Shown here one piece after another: positions 22,652 to 33,065 of a stretch of DNA of 42,134 nt. The translations under genes were made by a program, and so were the position numbers. This DNA comes from Leucogyrophana mollusca (lineage: Eukaryota; Basidiomycota; Agaricomycetes; Boletales). The DNA is taken from NCBI GenBank assembly GCA_021014945.1, contig MU266562.1, forward strand, positions 1 to 42,134. Direction: 5' to 3'. The notes beneath the pieces were generated by a model, which had not been told where the DNA came from, ran no database searches, and saw nothing but the letters and a program-made list of their open reading frames with translations. Position 1 is the first letter of the stretch. Each line of letters opens with the position of its first letter.

Positions 22652-23761
22652 CAGGCCCCCTGAAGCTCCCCTATATGTCTGTCCGTCAGGGACCCAGGAT
22701 TTGCCTCTGAAATCCGCAATGTTCTGGGTCTCAAATCCGCAATAACGGACAGAGGTAAAGTCACGTGACCGAAAAATGGCCCGTGCGCAAGTGGTAGGAG
22801 CGCCTGGGCTCGGTGCTGTCGCTGGCAACGAGGAACTAATTGGATTAACGGGTCAAGTATATCATACTAATCAAATGTAAGTAGTAGATTTTATTTCTCG
22901 GTTTATACTTCACCGCCCCTCTCGCGCCTTCGCCGGTATCTTAATGGTGAGCACAATCTTCTTGACGGAAGGTTGTGCTAATGCACACCATCGAGCGGTA
23001 GCCTCGTCATTAAGGTAATAATGCCCGCCAATTTCTTGAGCAAATGGTTTCTTACCCAAGTGATACAGCATCTGAGCTGCTGGAGTGTGGGTATGAAGCT
23101 CGAACGACTTGAGTTGTCGAGAAAAGGGCGAGACTGCGGAATTTGCACCGTCGTCATCATCCTCGAATGAAGGTCAAAAAGGTCATGAAAAGTCAGGACG
23201 AAATGAACCACCCATGCTTGAACCCAGACCCAACGATCGAACAGATCCATGTCTATTCTTTCCCTTCTTGTATAGGTCCAAGACTTCACCGACATACATT
23301 CGTTGCTGATTGCGCATGACTACGAAAGAACCGTGTTGGAGGGGATGAAGCGCAGTAACGTCTCGGTTTGAGATGTTGGGCAAGCCTGTGTGATACTTGT
23401 AGGTCAGTTTTAACTCTTCGTGACGCACGCGAATGCCTCACTTCGTGCGGCAACAGTATTTTCCACGGCCTTGGCAATACTTTTCCATCGAAGTTCTCTA
23501 GCCTTCGTAGATTTTGCGAACCCGCCATCAAGATCCTGAGCAACACGAACATGATGCGAGACATTGGTACCACATTGCCCGTGCAAGGTCGGCCTGCCCT
23601 GAAGCTCAGACCCGGTGTAAAATACGCTATAAATGGACAGACATCGGGCCCTCCGGCCTCTCAAATCCGCAATTTTCGGACAGGGATTTTGGGTTTTTTC
23701 GGCCTCAAATCCGCTATTTTTCGGACAGACATATGGGGGAGCTTCAGGGGGCCTGTGGAAG
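22646..23761. mobile_element. 1.1 kb TIR transposon with 6-bp target duplication
   Basis: The element spans 22652-23755. Its ends are near-perfect inverted repeats beginning CAGGCCCCCTGAAGCTCCCC and running about 33 bp to GTCTGTCCG. It is flanked by TGGAAG at 22646-22651 and 23756-23761. PEX3 copy R4 shows the unfilled site at about 38831 with TGGAAG present once, confirming the insertion. Subterminal copies of CTCAAATCCGCAATTTTCGG recur at both ends. No transposase was recognised; inside is a coding fragment on the minus strand (separate entry). Superfamily not assigned. Confidence 0.85.
22910..23600 (-). CDS. Coding fragment inside the TIR element, unknown family
   Basis: On the minus strand the frame reads ARELRWKSIAKAVENTVAAR. 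A clean GT-AG intron of 56 bp (about 23449-23394) follows, then LPNISNRDVTALHPLQHGSF and VVMRNQQRMYVGEVLDLYKK. After an unclear junction comes FSRQLKSFELHTHTPAAQML, YHLGKK, and a C-terminus with the TGA at 22910. The style (acidic run, then a HTHTPA motif, then a C-terminal ALARW-like stretch) resembles a repeated hypothetical protein family in Agaricomycetes, but I cannot name it. It may be the 3' part of the parent element's own gene or a captured host fragment. The 5' end is missing or undefined. Confidence 0.5.
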
Positions 23762-24070
23762 CTCCGCGGTTATGAGGTTTGAAAATTGTCTCAGTATGGT
23801 CGTTGACGTTGTGGATCACAATGATCTCGATCAACGTCCGTGGTGTCGCCACTATATTAGACGCGGCGGCCGAGGTCCTCGATAGGCTACGCTCATAGCC
23901 GCGACTTTTAGCTCTTGCTGCCCCTCCTTTTGTCTCTCCCTACTTGAAGTCGATGCCATAATCCTTGACTGGCTTTACTCAAGGCGTTGGCCAATTTCGA
24001 GTCGTTTCGCTGATCGATTATACTAATACCAACTTCGCCTGATCAATCTCTGCACTGCTTTAATCTTACT
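23762..24070. repeat. PEX3 upstream flank, copy 1
   Basis: About 310 bp matches 30421-30760 and 38826-39150; shared words include GGTGTCGCCACTAT, TTTTAGCTCTTG and TCGAGTCGTTTCGCTGATC. It presumably contains the old PEX3 promoter. At about 24070 the sequence switches into the duplicated DUF6533 unit. Confidence 0.75.
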
Positions 24071-25010
24071 CTGCAAAAGGTGAGGCGGCATGTTTTTCGA
24101 GCTATGATTGACAGGGTGTTCTAGGATTCTCGTTGGTTTATGCTCGTTGACCGGGTCGGTTTTAGGCTGTGGGCTGCGGCGTTCGAAACGCGTCAACGAC
24201 TATTTGAACGCTTGCCATGCAGGGCTCAATGCTGAATAGCTGGGGTATTTAGCTCTCGCAGGTTGCGGAGTTTGGCGCATGTTAGCCAGGTAATTGGCAC
24301 TCGATGATGGGGTGGGGTGCTATTGATTGGTGGCCGAGCACGCGTCGACGTGAATTTGACCACTCGTTCACGGGGTGTTACACCGCTCATCATCCGAGAT
24401 GCCGGTCGTCGTCCTTCGTCCTCTGGTGCTGGTTAAGTGGACTCGGTGGACTCGCGGCTGACATCGATCAGTTCAAGGGGACCACACGGCCCTTCGGATT
24501 TCACAGTTGCAACGACAGGAAAAGTATCTGTACACTGATGCTGACCTGCAACTCCATACCGGGAGCTGAAGCCGTGACGAGTGAGGCAGTGTAAGTTGCG
24601 TTTATTGTTTGATCTGTGGCAAGCACAAGCAAGTTGGGGCGACCCTGCTCTCCTAACTCTTCACACTGGTTGGCCCACAATGGCGATCTTCTGACGATGT
24701 AGCGCTCCACGCTCACGTGCAGTTTTGGGTTTACATCGTACCTCTCCGGTTGATTGGTTCTGCGTTTTGGAACCACGGCTGAGGTATTTCTGTTAAAATG
24801 TCTGATGGGAAAGTTTTGGGGGTGCTGGTGTTTGGAGTAATCCTGCCTTTGCACGAACATCTTCCGCAGTTCTTTTGTCCCTATCATAATCTTGGTCGTT
24901 TATCAGCGGGTGCGTGTTTTCATGATTACGTATGATCAAAAGGATCATGATCTTGATGAAACAGAGCGTCTTCCAGAATTCTCACACCACGCTCGACAGC
25001 AGCATCCTAT

Positions 25011-25017
25011 TATAAAG
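25011..25017 (+). promoter_or_regulatory. TATA box of DUF6533-B
   Basis: TATAAAG followed by GCTCC ends 61 bp before the ATG. The same word sits at exactly the same distance in copy C (33704-33710), which supports a real promoter element. Confidence 0.55.
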
Positions 25018-25077
25018 GCTCCAAACACTGTTGGACATGATAACGAAAAATTTCAACCTCCTGCCCCTGATTGTGTG

Positions 25078-26824
25078 ATGAGTGTTGTGGAATATCTCGA
25101 GCAGTCCCAAGCCCTCGACTATATGCACAGTAAGCAATTATCCTGTCTGTGGGCTTACGGTGATTGCATTTCGGCCATGTTTCTTCACAGTGGCTTCAGC
25201 AGCGGTTTCTATGTATGACCAAGGTCGGAAAAATTCCTTTGCCGTCAAGTCAATGATCTTCAAGCAAGTTGACGAACAGGAATTGTACAGTGCTTAACTT
25301 TTCGCAAGAGGTCAGTTTTCCTTATTTCATTCCCGAGCAACGCACTCAAGTTTAAGCATCATCGAGGTGGATCTGATCTGGGTAAGTCCTCACGTCACAT
25401 ATTGCTGAAGAGTACTTCAAAGTTCATACGCAAGTCAGAGTCGTCGCTGGACCTTCATGACGGGGCTTTATTTTGCGGTGCGTGGGGCTATCTGGCTTCT
25501 CGTCATCCACCTGGCAATACAGTTAAGGCTGTACAATTTTATTATAGGCTCGTTACTGTGGCTCCATATCTCTGTTGTGCGTCCAGAAATCAAATCTTAA
25601 TCCCCCCAGCTAACTCGACATTGCGACTATCAGTACACTGATAGCACGTAAGAAACCTCTAAGAGCACACCACCTTCGCTGAATATCATGTACTAGTGGA
25701 CTTGCGGCTGACCTGGACTCGCAAAGTGCGCACATTTTTTGCGGGCCTGCAGGCAAGAGATCATCTGATAGATTAGTATTGTAGGGGTGAGTTTGCTTTA
25801 CGTTGCCCTCAGCTCTCATTCGTCCATGATTTGGATGCGGCACTCGTGCTCAACCCGAACAAATCATACAGATGTAAGCACCAGTCAATCGCATGTTCTA
25901 GAGCTCTAGCGTCTCTGACTCTGGATCTCACATTTCCCAAAGACGAATCTACATATATTGCCAGTCAATGGTTAGATTGGGTGTTCACTGTAGCAATGCA
26001 AGGTGTGTGAGGCCATGACATTCAAGGTTATTTCCATTCGTTATTGATCGTTTGTCCATGGTCAGCCATTCTTGTCGTGCGGGTCTACGCACTGTACGAC
26101 CGTTCAAAGAAGCTTCTGGCTTTTCTGCTGGCATGTTTTTGCTGCGAGGCAATTGTGATGCTGGTAACATCTGGAACACTATTCAACTTTTCTGCCATAG
26201 GAAGATTTGGTGCATCTAAATGTCTGACTAGGGTGTCCACCCTCGGCTCAGTCATCGTTGGCGCAGTTGTGGCTATGGGCCCAAACTCGCAAGGTAGTGT
26301 CGATGAGGAAGCGACACTGGACTACTCCGCCTTCGAACCTTTGATAGTGATTTACGTCATGATGCAAGTGACATTCAACATGATCTTACTCGCATTCGCG
26401 CTGGTTGCCGCCGTGGGGCATGCCCGAGAAGCCAGGCGACAGCACGGAACATGGTCAATCAACCCCCTGGTGAAGGCTTTGGTTGCGGATCACATGATCT
26501 ACTTCATTGTGTACGTCATTTTTTATTAATCCCAGGATAACATTGATTCATGGTGAGCTCGCCAGGCAAGTGCTTTGGCAAGCAATGCTCATTCCTATGA
26601 TATTGCCCAATATAATTCCAACTGAATCCCTGGAATTGGATGGAATAATTAGTTTCTTCAATGCGTTTGCTGTCTCCGCAGGTCCTCGCATGGTGATCAG
26701 CCTCCGTGGCCAGGAACTCAAGACAGTGGAGGGCACGTCGTACGGAGAGCTAAGCACGATCCAATTTGGGGCCAAGGATCCGCCGTCCCTGTCAGTCGAA
26801 GAGAGAGAGAGCCAGATCCCATGA
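25078..26824 (+). CDS. DUF6533 membrane protein, copy B (possibly frameshifted)
   Basis: Exons read with confidence: 25078-25129, 25191-25223, 25291-25310, 25367-25381, 25439-25477, 25548-25576, 25634-25647, 25943-26002, 26066-26510 and 26536-26824; one or two small exons lie between 25648 and 25942. The domain reads SMYDQVLNFSQEVDLIW, RRWTFMTGLYFA and ARYCGS. Helices follow: AILVVRVYALYDRSKKLLAF, VIYVMMQVTFNMILLAFALV, and the C-terminal AGPRMVISLRGQELKTVEGT with ELSTIQFG. Function unknown. Near 25720-25760 copy B has one base fewer than C, and the frame there meets a stop, so B may be inactive. The intron that splits the 26066 exon in copy A appears to be exonic here. A TATA box lies 61 bp upstream. 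Confidence 0.75.
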
Positions 26825-27559
26825 TGCAGCGTGGTTCTAATTTCCAGACGTCAGGCTAACATCTACCCAACGGTCCCGGCTTCCAACAATACTTGGATCC
26901 ACCGGCTCGAGTGGTTTCCCTCCTTGCGTTTCTGGTGTTCTGGCTGCTATTTACGTGTTTGTGTGCTCTTGCAGCTTTTTATTCATATCATTCTAGTGTG
27001 TTTGGTTGTTACCGACATTCGTTCCATAGCGCCATGCTCTCGTTGTTCTCGCCTAGCGTATCCATATAGTACTAGGTGTTCCAATGAACCGCATGGACAG
27101 TATCATCCCCCTGATCAGCACCGAAGGGCTGTCGGGGTGATTTGTGGCGCTCGAGTCACGATCACAGAGGTATGCAAGTGTGTATGAGTAAACAACGAAG
27201 ACAGCACGACACATAGCTAGAGCATGCAACGCTACTATCCCAGAGTTTGATCCCCCGTCGTGATCTCGCTACTGCCCCGGAAATCGATCCTGATACTCCG
27301 AGATAACGATTGCTTCCAGTGCTGAGACCTCTCGCGGACCCATGATGTCCTGTGTTTCAAAGGCATTAGTGTCGCAAAACTATCATGGTGGGATGGAGAT
27401 GGAGGAGTACATTGGGGGTAAGAGCACGACTCTCCGAACCATCACCCTGGGGCGAAACCGCAACAATTGCCGGAGGCGGGGGTCGCCCACAATATCGACA
27501 ATCAACGGAGACAAAACACAGGGTGGGTCGGTCGAAGGAATAAACTACAGATCGATCGG

Positions 27560-28410
27560 CGGAAGTGACCCTCGACTTACAGCCAAAGCACGCACCGCAC
27601 CCGGCAAGGTGTAGAACACAGCTGGCACCCCGAAAACGGAAGGAAAGAAAAAGTGTGCAAGACCGAAGGAGCTAACACGTCCGCACGGCCAGATGGTTTG
27701 GGAGAGAGACGCAGACAGAGAAGCGAGAACAAAGGCAACCAGGAGATCAGATAGAAGACTCATGTCAACTAGCTCAATTGGTAGCCCATTCAACGCAAGC
27801 TGGCTCCACCTCGCTAGGCCCGCTAAACGGACCTTCACTCTCCCCCCCCCGCGCGCGCTCTCCCTCTGCAGCTGGCTGTACCCGTCCTCACCCGCATCAC
27901 CTCCCCTAGCCATCGCCACCAGCCACAACGGTCCCATCGTTTATTCCCCCGCGGTATCCATAAACACACGCCCCCTCAGCCCCTCGATGAGCACTTCCGT
28001 CGCATGGTCGAGCGCGGTCTCGAGGATGACTGCGAAGTCCGCGGATACGAGGTAGGAGCGCATTTGCGCGAGGAGCCCGGTGGGGTGCAGGCCGGGAGTG
28101 TGCGCAGCAAGCGCGAAGGAGGCGCACGCGGCTGTGGGCATAGAAGCGGCGGGAGGGGAGGCGGCGTGCAAGTACGAGTGCGAGGGCCTGGGTGGTGAGT
28201 TTGATGACGAGGCGAGGGAAGTTGGGGAGGACGTATTGCATGAGTGTGATGAGAAGACGTGGGGGTCTTCGAGTAGAGACGGCGGGTGTGCTTGCGTATC
28301 CGTATGCGGTGGCGCTCCACCCTGTGCGAGGACGTGGGCGGCTGTCTCGGGCGTTGGCGGAGGAGGGAGGAGAGGGAGCTGTGGGGTTGGTGTAAGGGCC
28401 AGTGACCATT
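27560..28410 (-). pseudogene. PEX3: PEX3 C-terminal half, detached
   Basis: On the minus strand, PPTPETAAHVLAQGGAPP lies near 28318-28370, LLAQMRSYLVSADFAVILET near 28020-28080, and LAGLARWSQLALNGLPIELV near 27768-27830. These are the successive C-terminal landmarks of fungal PEX3 and are absent from R1, R2 and R4. After LPIELVD the frame continues without the usual ending, so the terminus is lost or altered. The matching N-terminal half (R3) begins about 700 bp away, beyond a degenerate tandem repeat. The tRNA-like word AGCTCAATTGGTAG at 27772 is part of this coding sequence. Confidence 0.7.
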
Positions 28411-28499
28411 GATCAGTCGGTTTTGGATTGGAGATAAGAAAAGGAAAGAGGTTGAAAAAGTCGCGGAATACAGTATAAGGGGAAGAGAAGGGAGGTAGG

Positions 28500-29090
28500 A
28501 GGTCGACATCAACCGACGGGTGTTAAAACACCCTACTCGACGAGCACTCAAGTACTCAAACCCCAAGTCAACACGTCAAGCGCCACCCCCCGAATGCTCA
28601 AGCAGACCACCCAGTCGAGGAGTATTCAAACACCCAGGGCCACGAGCATTTAAATACCAAGCCGACCAGCGACCAGGCGCCTGAGCGCCCCCTCGACCGG
28701 GTCAATGCCGACTTGATGAATGCAAAATTCCACCGACGTATGTTCAGCGACCCACGCAAACAAGTGTAGTCGAACGATAATTAAAAGGCAAGTCAACGGG
28801 GGCTCGGGAACCCCAATCAACGGGCACCCAAACGCTATAATCGCCGAGTAGCCGAAGCAGCGAGCGAACGAGCGTTTGAGTCAGCGAGTGATCGAACATC
28901 CATGTGGCGGGTGATCGGAGCACCCCCAGGCCTAAACACGCAGGTTCGAGAGTAATGAAACACTCCGTGATTCCACGCGTACCCAACCCGGGCCAGGCAA
29001 CCCCATTGACGAGCGCTTGAACAGCTATGTTGATAGGTGCTTAACAACCACAAGCCGAAGAGTGCCATGGGCCCGATCAATGAATGCTTA
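28500..29090. repeat. Degenerate tandem repeat between PEX3 halves
   Basis: Loosely repeated words such as CGACGAGCACTCAAGTACTC, CGAGGAGTATTCAAACACCC and ACGAGCATTTAAATACC recur with an irregular period of about 30-40 bp. The stretch replaces the middle of PEX3 (the ADVRRRV-coding region seen in R1 and R4). Overlapping frames here are artefacts. Confidence 0.45.
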
Positions 29091-29095
29091 CGAAC

Positions 29096-30420
29096 CGCGT
29101 CGCGACATCCTTCCTCCCTACGTGCAGGATCCACCACTAGAGCGTGAGGAAGCGCATCTCGGTAGCATCTGAGATGGGGGTGGTTAACTGAAGGGGTGGT
29201 GCGTGGCGGGCTTGTTCTATGTGTGAGATCCGAGTTGTCGAATAAGTCGTCTTCAGAATGGGAAAACACATGTAGGTAGTGCAGGAAGTACCCCGTGCAC
29301 GCGCCCCACCACCCCAGAGGCACCCCAGGCACCTCTAGCGCTTCTATATCCAATACGCGTCCCGCCCTGTGTCCTTTTACCATACGCGTAAGTGATGGTG
29401 GCGTGCGAGCGTGGGACGCCTGTATGCTCCAGCCCCTCCGGGGCGACACGGAGCTAACGCAGCGCTGGAGCGCGACGAGCGCGAGCTGCAGGGAGGGAAG
29501 AAGAGAGGTGAGGGTCGTGGAGTAGAGGGCTGTTAGGGTGCGTGGTAGGGCTGTAGGTTAGGCTTACAAGCTTTAAGGAAAGCAGCTGGGACATGAGTTA
29601 GTGCGAATGAAGTGCAGGAGGGCGGAAGGGGAAGGGACATACTGAGCATCTTGACCTACTTCCATAGCTAAACTTTACTGTACGTCCTGCTGGAGGCGGA
29701 CGACGAGGCAGAGTATGTCGATGGAATGGCAGGGTGCGTAGAGGGAACAGCCGAGCCTGCATAGCTCTTCTGTGAGCTCGCCGTAAGTATCGAGTCCGAG
29801 AGCTGTGCGCCTGCCGAGGCGAGGAAGTCATGCGGGTGCAGCACCGATCCACACTCAGACACACCCCCTACATCCGACCACTCCCCGCCCCCTGGTCCAC
29901 CCAGGTCCCATTCCTACCCAAGCTTAACACCGACACCCCATCTGATGGCGGCTCCTACTGAGTAGGTGAAGGAGAAGAAAAGGTGCTGCGGATTATTGCA
30001 GTGCGGGATTTGGAGTACGACTAGAGCTCGTGCGAGAGCGTCCATCTCCTCGAGGATCTGCCCGGCGAGAGTGGGGATGAGCGCCATAACTGTGTACATG
30101 GCGTCTTCGTATGTGTTGGAAGCGTCAGCGGAGGATGGTGAACCAACTTCCTCAATCAGCACTAATAGAGACACCATACCTCTGCGAACCACTCACTTGT
30201 CCCTTGCCAAGTTCTCCTTGACGCCTTTACCCTTCACCTTCTCCAGGCGCTCGTTCACATACTGGCTGACAACGTGCCCGCCACCGAGGAGGACTTCCTG
30301 TCCATGTCGGTGCTCGTAAAAATACCCGCGTGCGCTGTCGAATATAAGGCAGGTTGCTGGGTTCAATGCGAGAAAGTGTGGTGACTGGCGGTGGAAGGAA
30401 GTGAAATAGGCTACATAAGT
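29096..30420 (-). pseudogene. PEX3: PEX3 copy R3, N-terminal half
   Basis: This is the best preserved N-terminus. YFYEHRHGQEVLLGGGHVVS and QYVNERLEKVKGKGVKENLA lie near 30350-30210, followed by AMYTVMALIPTLAGQILEEM near 30107-30050, the region preceding the cytosolic domain. A frame slip and an in-frame TAG follow where the peptide should read EL-SYSK. Further left are a DTYGELTEELCRLG block (about 29790) and a weak SLLTSLQLALLALQRYV-like block (29480-29520). The copy ends at 29096. The acceptor site before the AMYTVM exon is also altered compared with R2. Non-functional. Confidence 0.72.
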
Positions 30421-30760
30421 GCGTGCGAGCTCCGCGGTTATGGTGTTTGAAAATTATAAACACCAACACGCTCGTTGTTGTAAACGGTGGCGCCACTATC
30501 TTAGACGTGACAGCCGATGTCCTCAACGGGCTGTTCTCATACCCGCGACCTTTAGCTCTTGTCATCCCTCCACACCGGTCTTCACCCACTTCAAGCTGAT
30601 GCTACAATCGTCCACTGGCTTTATTTTTGGCGTTGGCTAGTCTCAAGTCGTTTTGTTGATCGGTTATGCTCATCCCAACTTCGCCCGGTCAATCTCCGCA
30701 CTTCCTCGACCCCGGGCCCAACACTGCAAGAACAGAGAGACGTAGTCGTCCCGTTCCTCC
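30421..30760. repeat. PEX3 upstream flank, copy 2
   Basis: Matches 23762-24070 and 38826-39150 directly, with more substitutions. Beyond it the match to 38826-39372 resumes at 30890-31060. Confidence 0.7.
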
Positions 30761-30889
30761 ATTTGTGCAAGCCGTGATTGTAAGTACACGTGTAGCTCTG
30801 GCTAATTTTTGAACTCCCCTCGCAGCACTCATCCTCACCTATAACGTGCTCAAAAAAACGATCATTCGTGTCATTCATGACGTCGCTCT

Positions 30890-31060
30890 CCGATGCTTCT
30901 TATAACGAATCCAGACCCCAGCGCTTCAGACACTCGTTGGCAGATCATACGCCTCGTACGTGACCTGGGCGATGCAGGTCAATGGTCTTCCGTTGTGCAA
31001 GAAGTTGGGAGTGGTATCTGTCTCTTATGGGTCGGACCACAGCCCGTCGATCGAGTTTTA
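30890..31060 (+). repeat. Repeat shared with 39203-39372
   Basis: About 170 bp, including CGTTGGCAGATCATACGCCT and GTATCTGTCTCTTATGGGTC, recurs at 39203-39372. Both copies have long plus-strand frames (RWQIIRLVRD and RWQIIHLVRD), possibly an eroded gene next to PEX3, but no family was recognised. Confidence 0.6.
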
Positions 31061-31419
31061 ATATATATTGTCCTGCTCCCGCGTACCTCAGGCGCATACT
31101 TTGCTGGTGTTTCAATCTCCAGTGCACGTTCTGGGCCCGCAGTCACCGAGAATTGACGACAAGGGTTGGTAGTGACCCGCCGGTTGGAATCGCCGTGCTC
31201 GAATATTGCAAGTAGCTGCCTTCAGCAGTGGTTTTCGACAGTCTCTTTCATGTTTATACACAATCACCGCGAAACCACAGCGCTTCACTCTGCAGGATTC
31301 CCAACCCGACTGATCGAACTTATCGCAGCTGTGGAACACCTCACCATGGGCGTCAACACAGAAAACTTGTACCGAGCGGGCGACCCAGGTGGCGTCGATC
31401 TGATTCTCTAGCTCTTGCC

Positions 31420-31908
31420 ACCTTCCCTTCCGTCTCCGTTCCTGCGTCACCCCCGCACTCTACTATCGGAGGCGCATCTTTCATCGTGCTGTATGTTGAT
31501 CTCAGCTACACGTCTCCGTCATTCGATGTTCGCGGGAACCTTGATTTGATATCCCCTGCGATTTTTTGTGCGTGGGAGGAAGAGGAAGTGTACCTCGGTT
31601 CGGTATTTCCACCTCAAGACTCATAGGTACCGACACTTGCGGCCCGCGATGGATTGTTCGACGGCATCGACGCCTTCGAGAAGCGCCTTTTTATCCCAGT
31701 AGGTTCCAACGAAGGAACGCACGAAGATATCGTTGAGTTTAGGAAGAAGCTACGGGCGATTTATCCGGATGCGTGTAATGAGGTACGGCTGGACAGCGTG
31801 CATATTGACCTAATGATCATTGGCTGGCTGGCAGAATATCTAACAATAGTGAGTTATCAGTACTTGTTCTCTGACCCAAGAATAGATGGAGTTTTCGGGT
31901 CCCACTGA
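31420..31908 (+). pseudogene. Possible alpha/beta-hydrolase C-terminal fragment
   Basis: Two adjoining frames read GGASFIVLYVDLSYTSPSFD with DLISPAIFCAWEEEE (31466-31590), then GLFDGIDAFEKRLFIPVGSN with EGTHEDIVEFRKKLRAIYPD (31650-31770), SVHIDLMIIGWLAEY and YQYLFSDPRID. The order (PSFD loop, GS-EG strand, then a histidine in VHIDLM) resembles the C-terminal half of fungal alpha/beta-hydrolase-fold esterases, whose catalytic histidine lies in such a position. The nucleophile elbow GxSxG was not found upstream, so only a fragment is present. The family call is tentative. Confidence 0.4.
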
Positions 31909-32036
31909 TGCACTCCCTCAGTGGACTGACCTCCATCCATCGATGTGCGCTCTCTGTCCAACGGCAGTTTCACCCATCAACTCGCGGGAACACCTCCCCG
32001 CCTAAAGCGAAAGACCCCCCTGCAGAGTCGTGCTGA

Positions 32037-32196
32037 GCCTACGCCGGACGCCAACATTCCGCCCGTCGCCTATGTCTGCCCGGCCGACGCCGCGTAGCTC
32101 AAGGAGACGGCAAGGAGGAGTCAGCCTGCCGGGCACACCAGGCTCGAGATCGGGCTCAAGACGTACTCGAGTCAAATGATCAAGGAGAGCATTCGG
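32037..32196 (+). pseudogene. CSN1: Duplicated fragment of CSN1 exon 1
   Basis: About 160 bp match the end of CSN1 exon 1 (about 2025 down to 1864, minus strand). The shared run includes CTCAAGACGTACTC and ATGATCAAGGAGAGCATTCG and ends exactly at the exon border, here followed by a strong GTAAGT donor instead of GTGCGC. The copy has an in-frame TAG at 32095-32097 where the intact gene has a TGG tryptophan codon. No second CSN1 exon follows. Confidence 0.8.
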
Positions 32197-32209
32197 GTAA
32201 GTGCGGGTC

Positions 32210-33065
32210 TGTTGTGTGTGCGATCATAGTGGGCCCACTATCCGCGACTGCCTGAGTTTCCTTACAATTTGCCAGAAGGTTACAAAATGAATGATATCAG
32301 GGCTTCGACGTCATTGTCAGGCTGGTGCTACCTCGAGCCTATCGTGCCGTACTAGACAATTCCATAGGAAACAACTGACCAGCTTCCGGGTAAATCAGAC
32401 ATCCTGTTAGATCATAGTGCACAACAAGAGATTCCAAGTACGGATTGCTTACACACACACTTCCACTGCGTGTGACGTAAGAATATGACCCGCGACCTGA
32501 GCCTGATATGAACCATCGATTTGGTCACTGGCACTTGATGCGGCTGCAAAGCGTGGCCGAAGACAAGTATTTTAGTGTGTACCACTACATGTAAGCATAG
32601 GGTTATGAGCGGTGTGAACGGGGCTATATCCAACCTGATGCTCACACAGGCCAGCCATTTACCGCCAGACTGAAGGGTTGGCATCATTCAGAAAAGGCAC
32701 ATCATCACCATCTCATCACATATCATGGAATCGCAACCGTGGAAAGACGTGTGTTTGCACCTTCTCTTTCAGTCCCCATCGTAAAGATTCGCCAAGTATT
32801 GGTCAAATCCCGACGCGAATGTAGCGACAGTCAACAAGGTGCATGCTCAAGCACGGAGATTGCCGTTCGCAACAGCAGGCACCCACCCAGCTTCAATTCA
32901 TTCAATTCAAACCTCATTCCAGCCTCTTCACTACAAATACAGCCGGGCAGTGCATAAAAGCATATCTACGAGCGCCAGGAGCAGAAACGTAGACGCGTAT
33001 GTGCGTGCTGGCAGGCCTCGGGCATCGCCTTACATTACACCTTACGGCTTGTTCCTCGTGAGCCT
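32210..33065. other. Unassigned sequence before unit C
   Basis: No gene, RNA or repeat was recognised. It lies between the CSN1 fragment and the start of the second DUF6533 unit. Confidence 0.45.

Larger units (their letters stand above)
24075..27475 (+). repeat. Duplicated DUF6533 unit, copy B
   Basis: About 3.4 kb align directly with 33066-36175, starting at AAAGGTGAGGCGGCATG and ending near CCGCAACAATTGCCGG. It includes about 1 kb upstream of the DUF6533-B start codon, the gene, and about 650 bp downstream. Confidence 0.8.

Noticed and set aside
27763..27830. Possible second tRNA (AGCTCAATTGGTAG resembles a D arm)
   Set aside because: No matching acceptor or T arm, and the minus strand encodes the PEX3 ELVD/GLARWSQLAL segment here.
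28004..28412. Plus-strand Gly/Arg-rich frames
   Set aside because: Antisense to the PEX3 C-terminal half; composition artefact.
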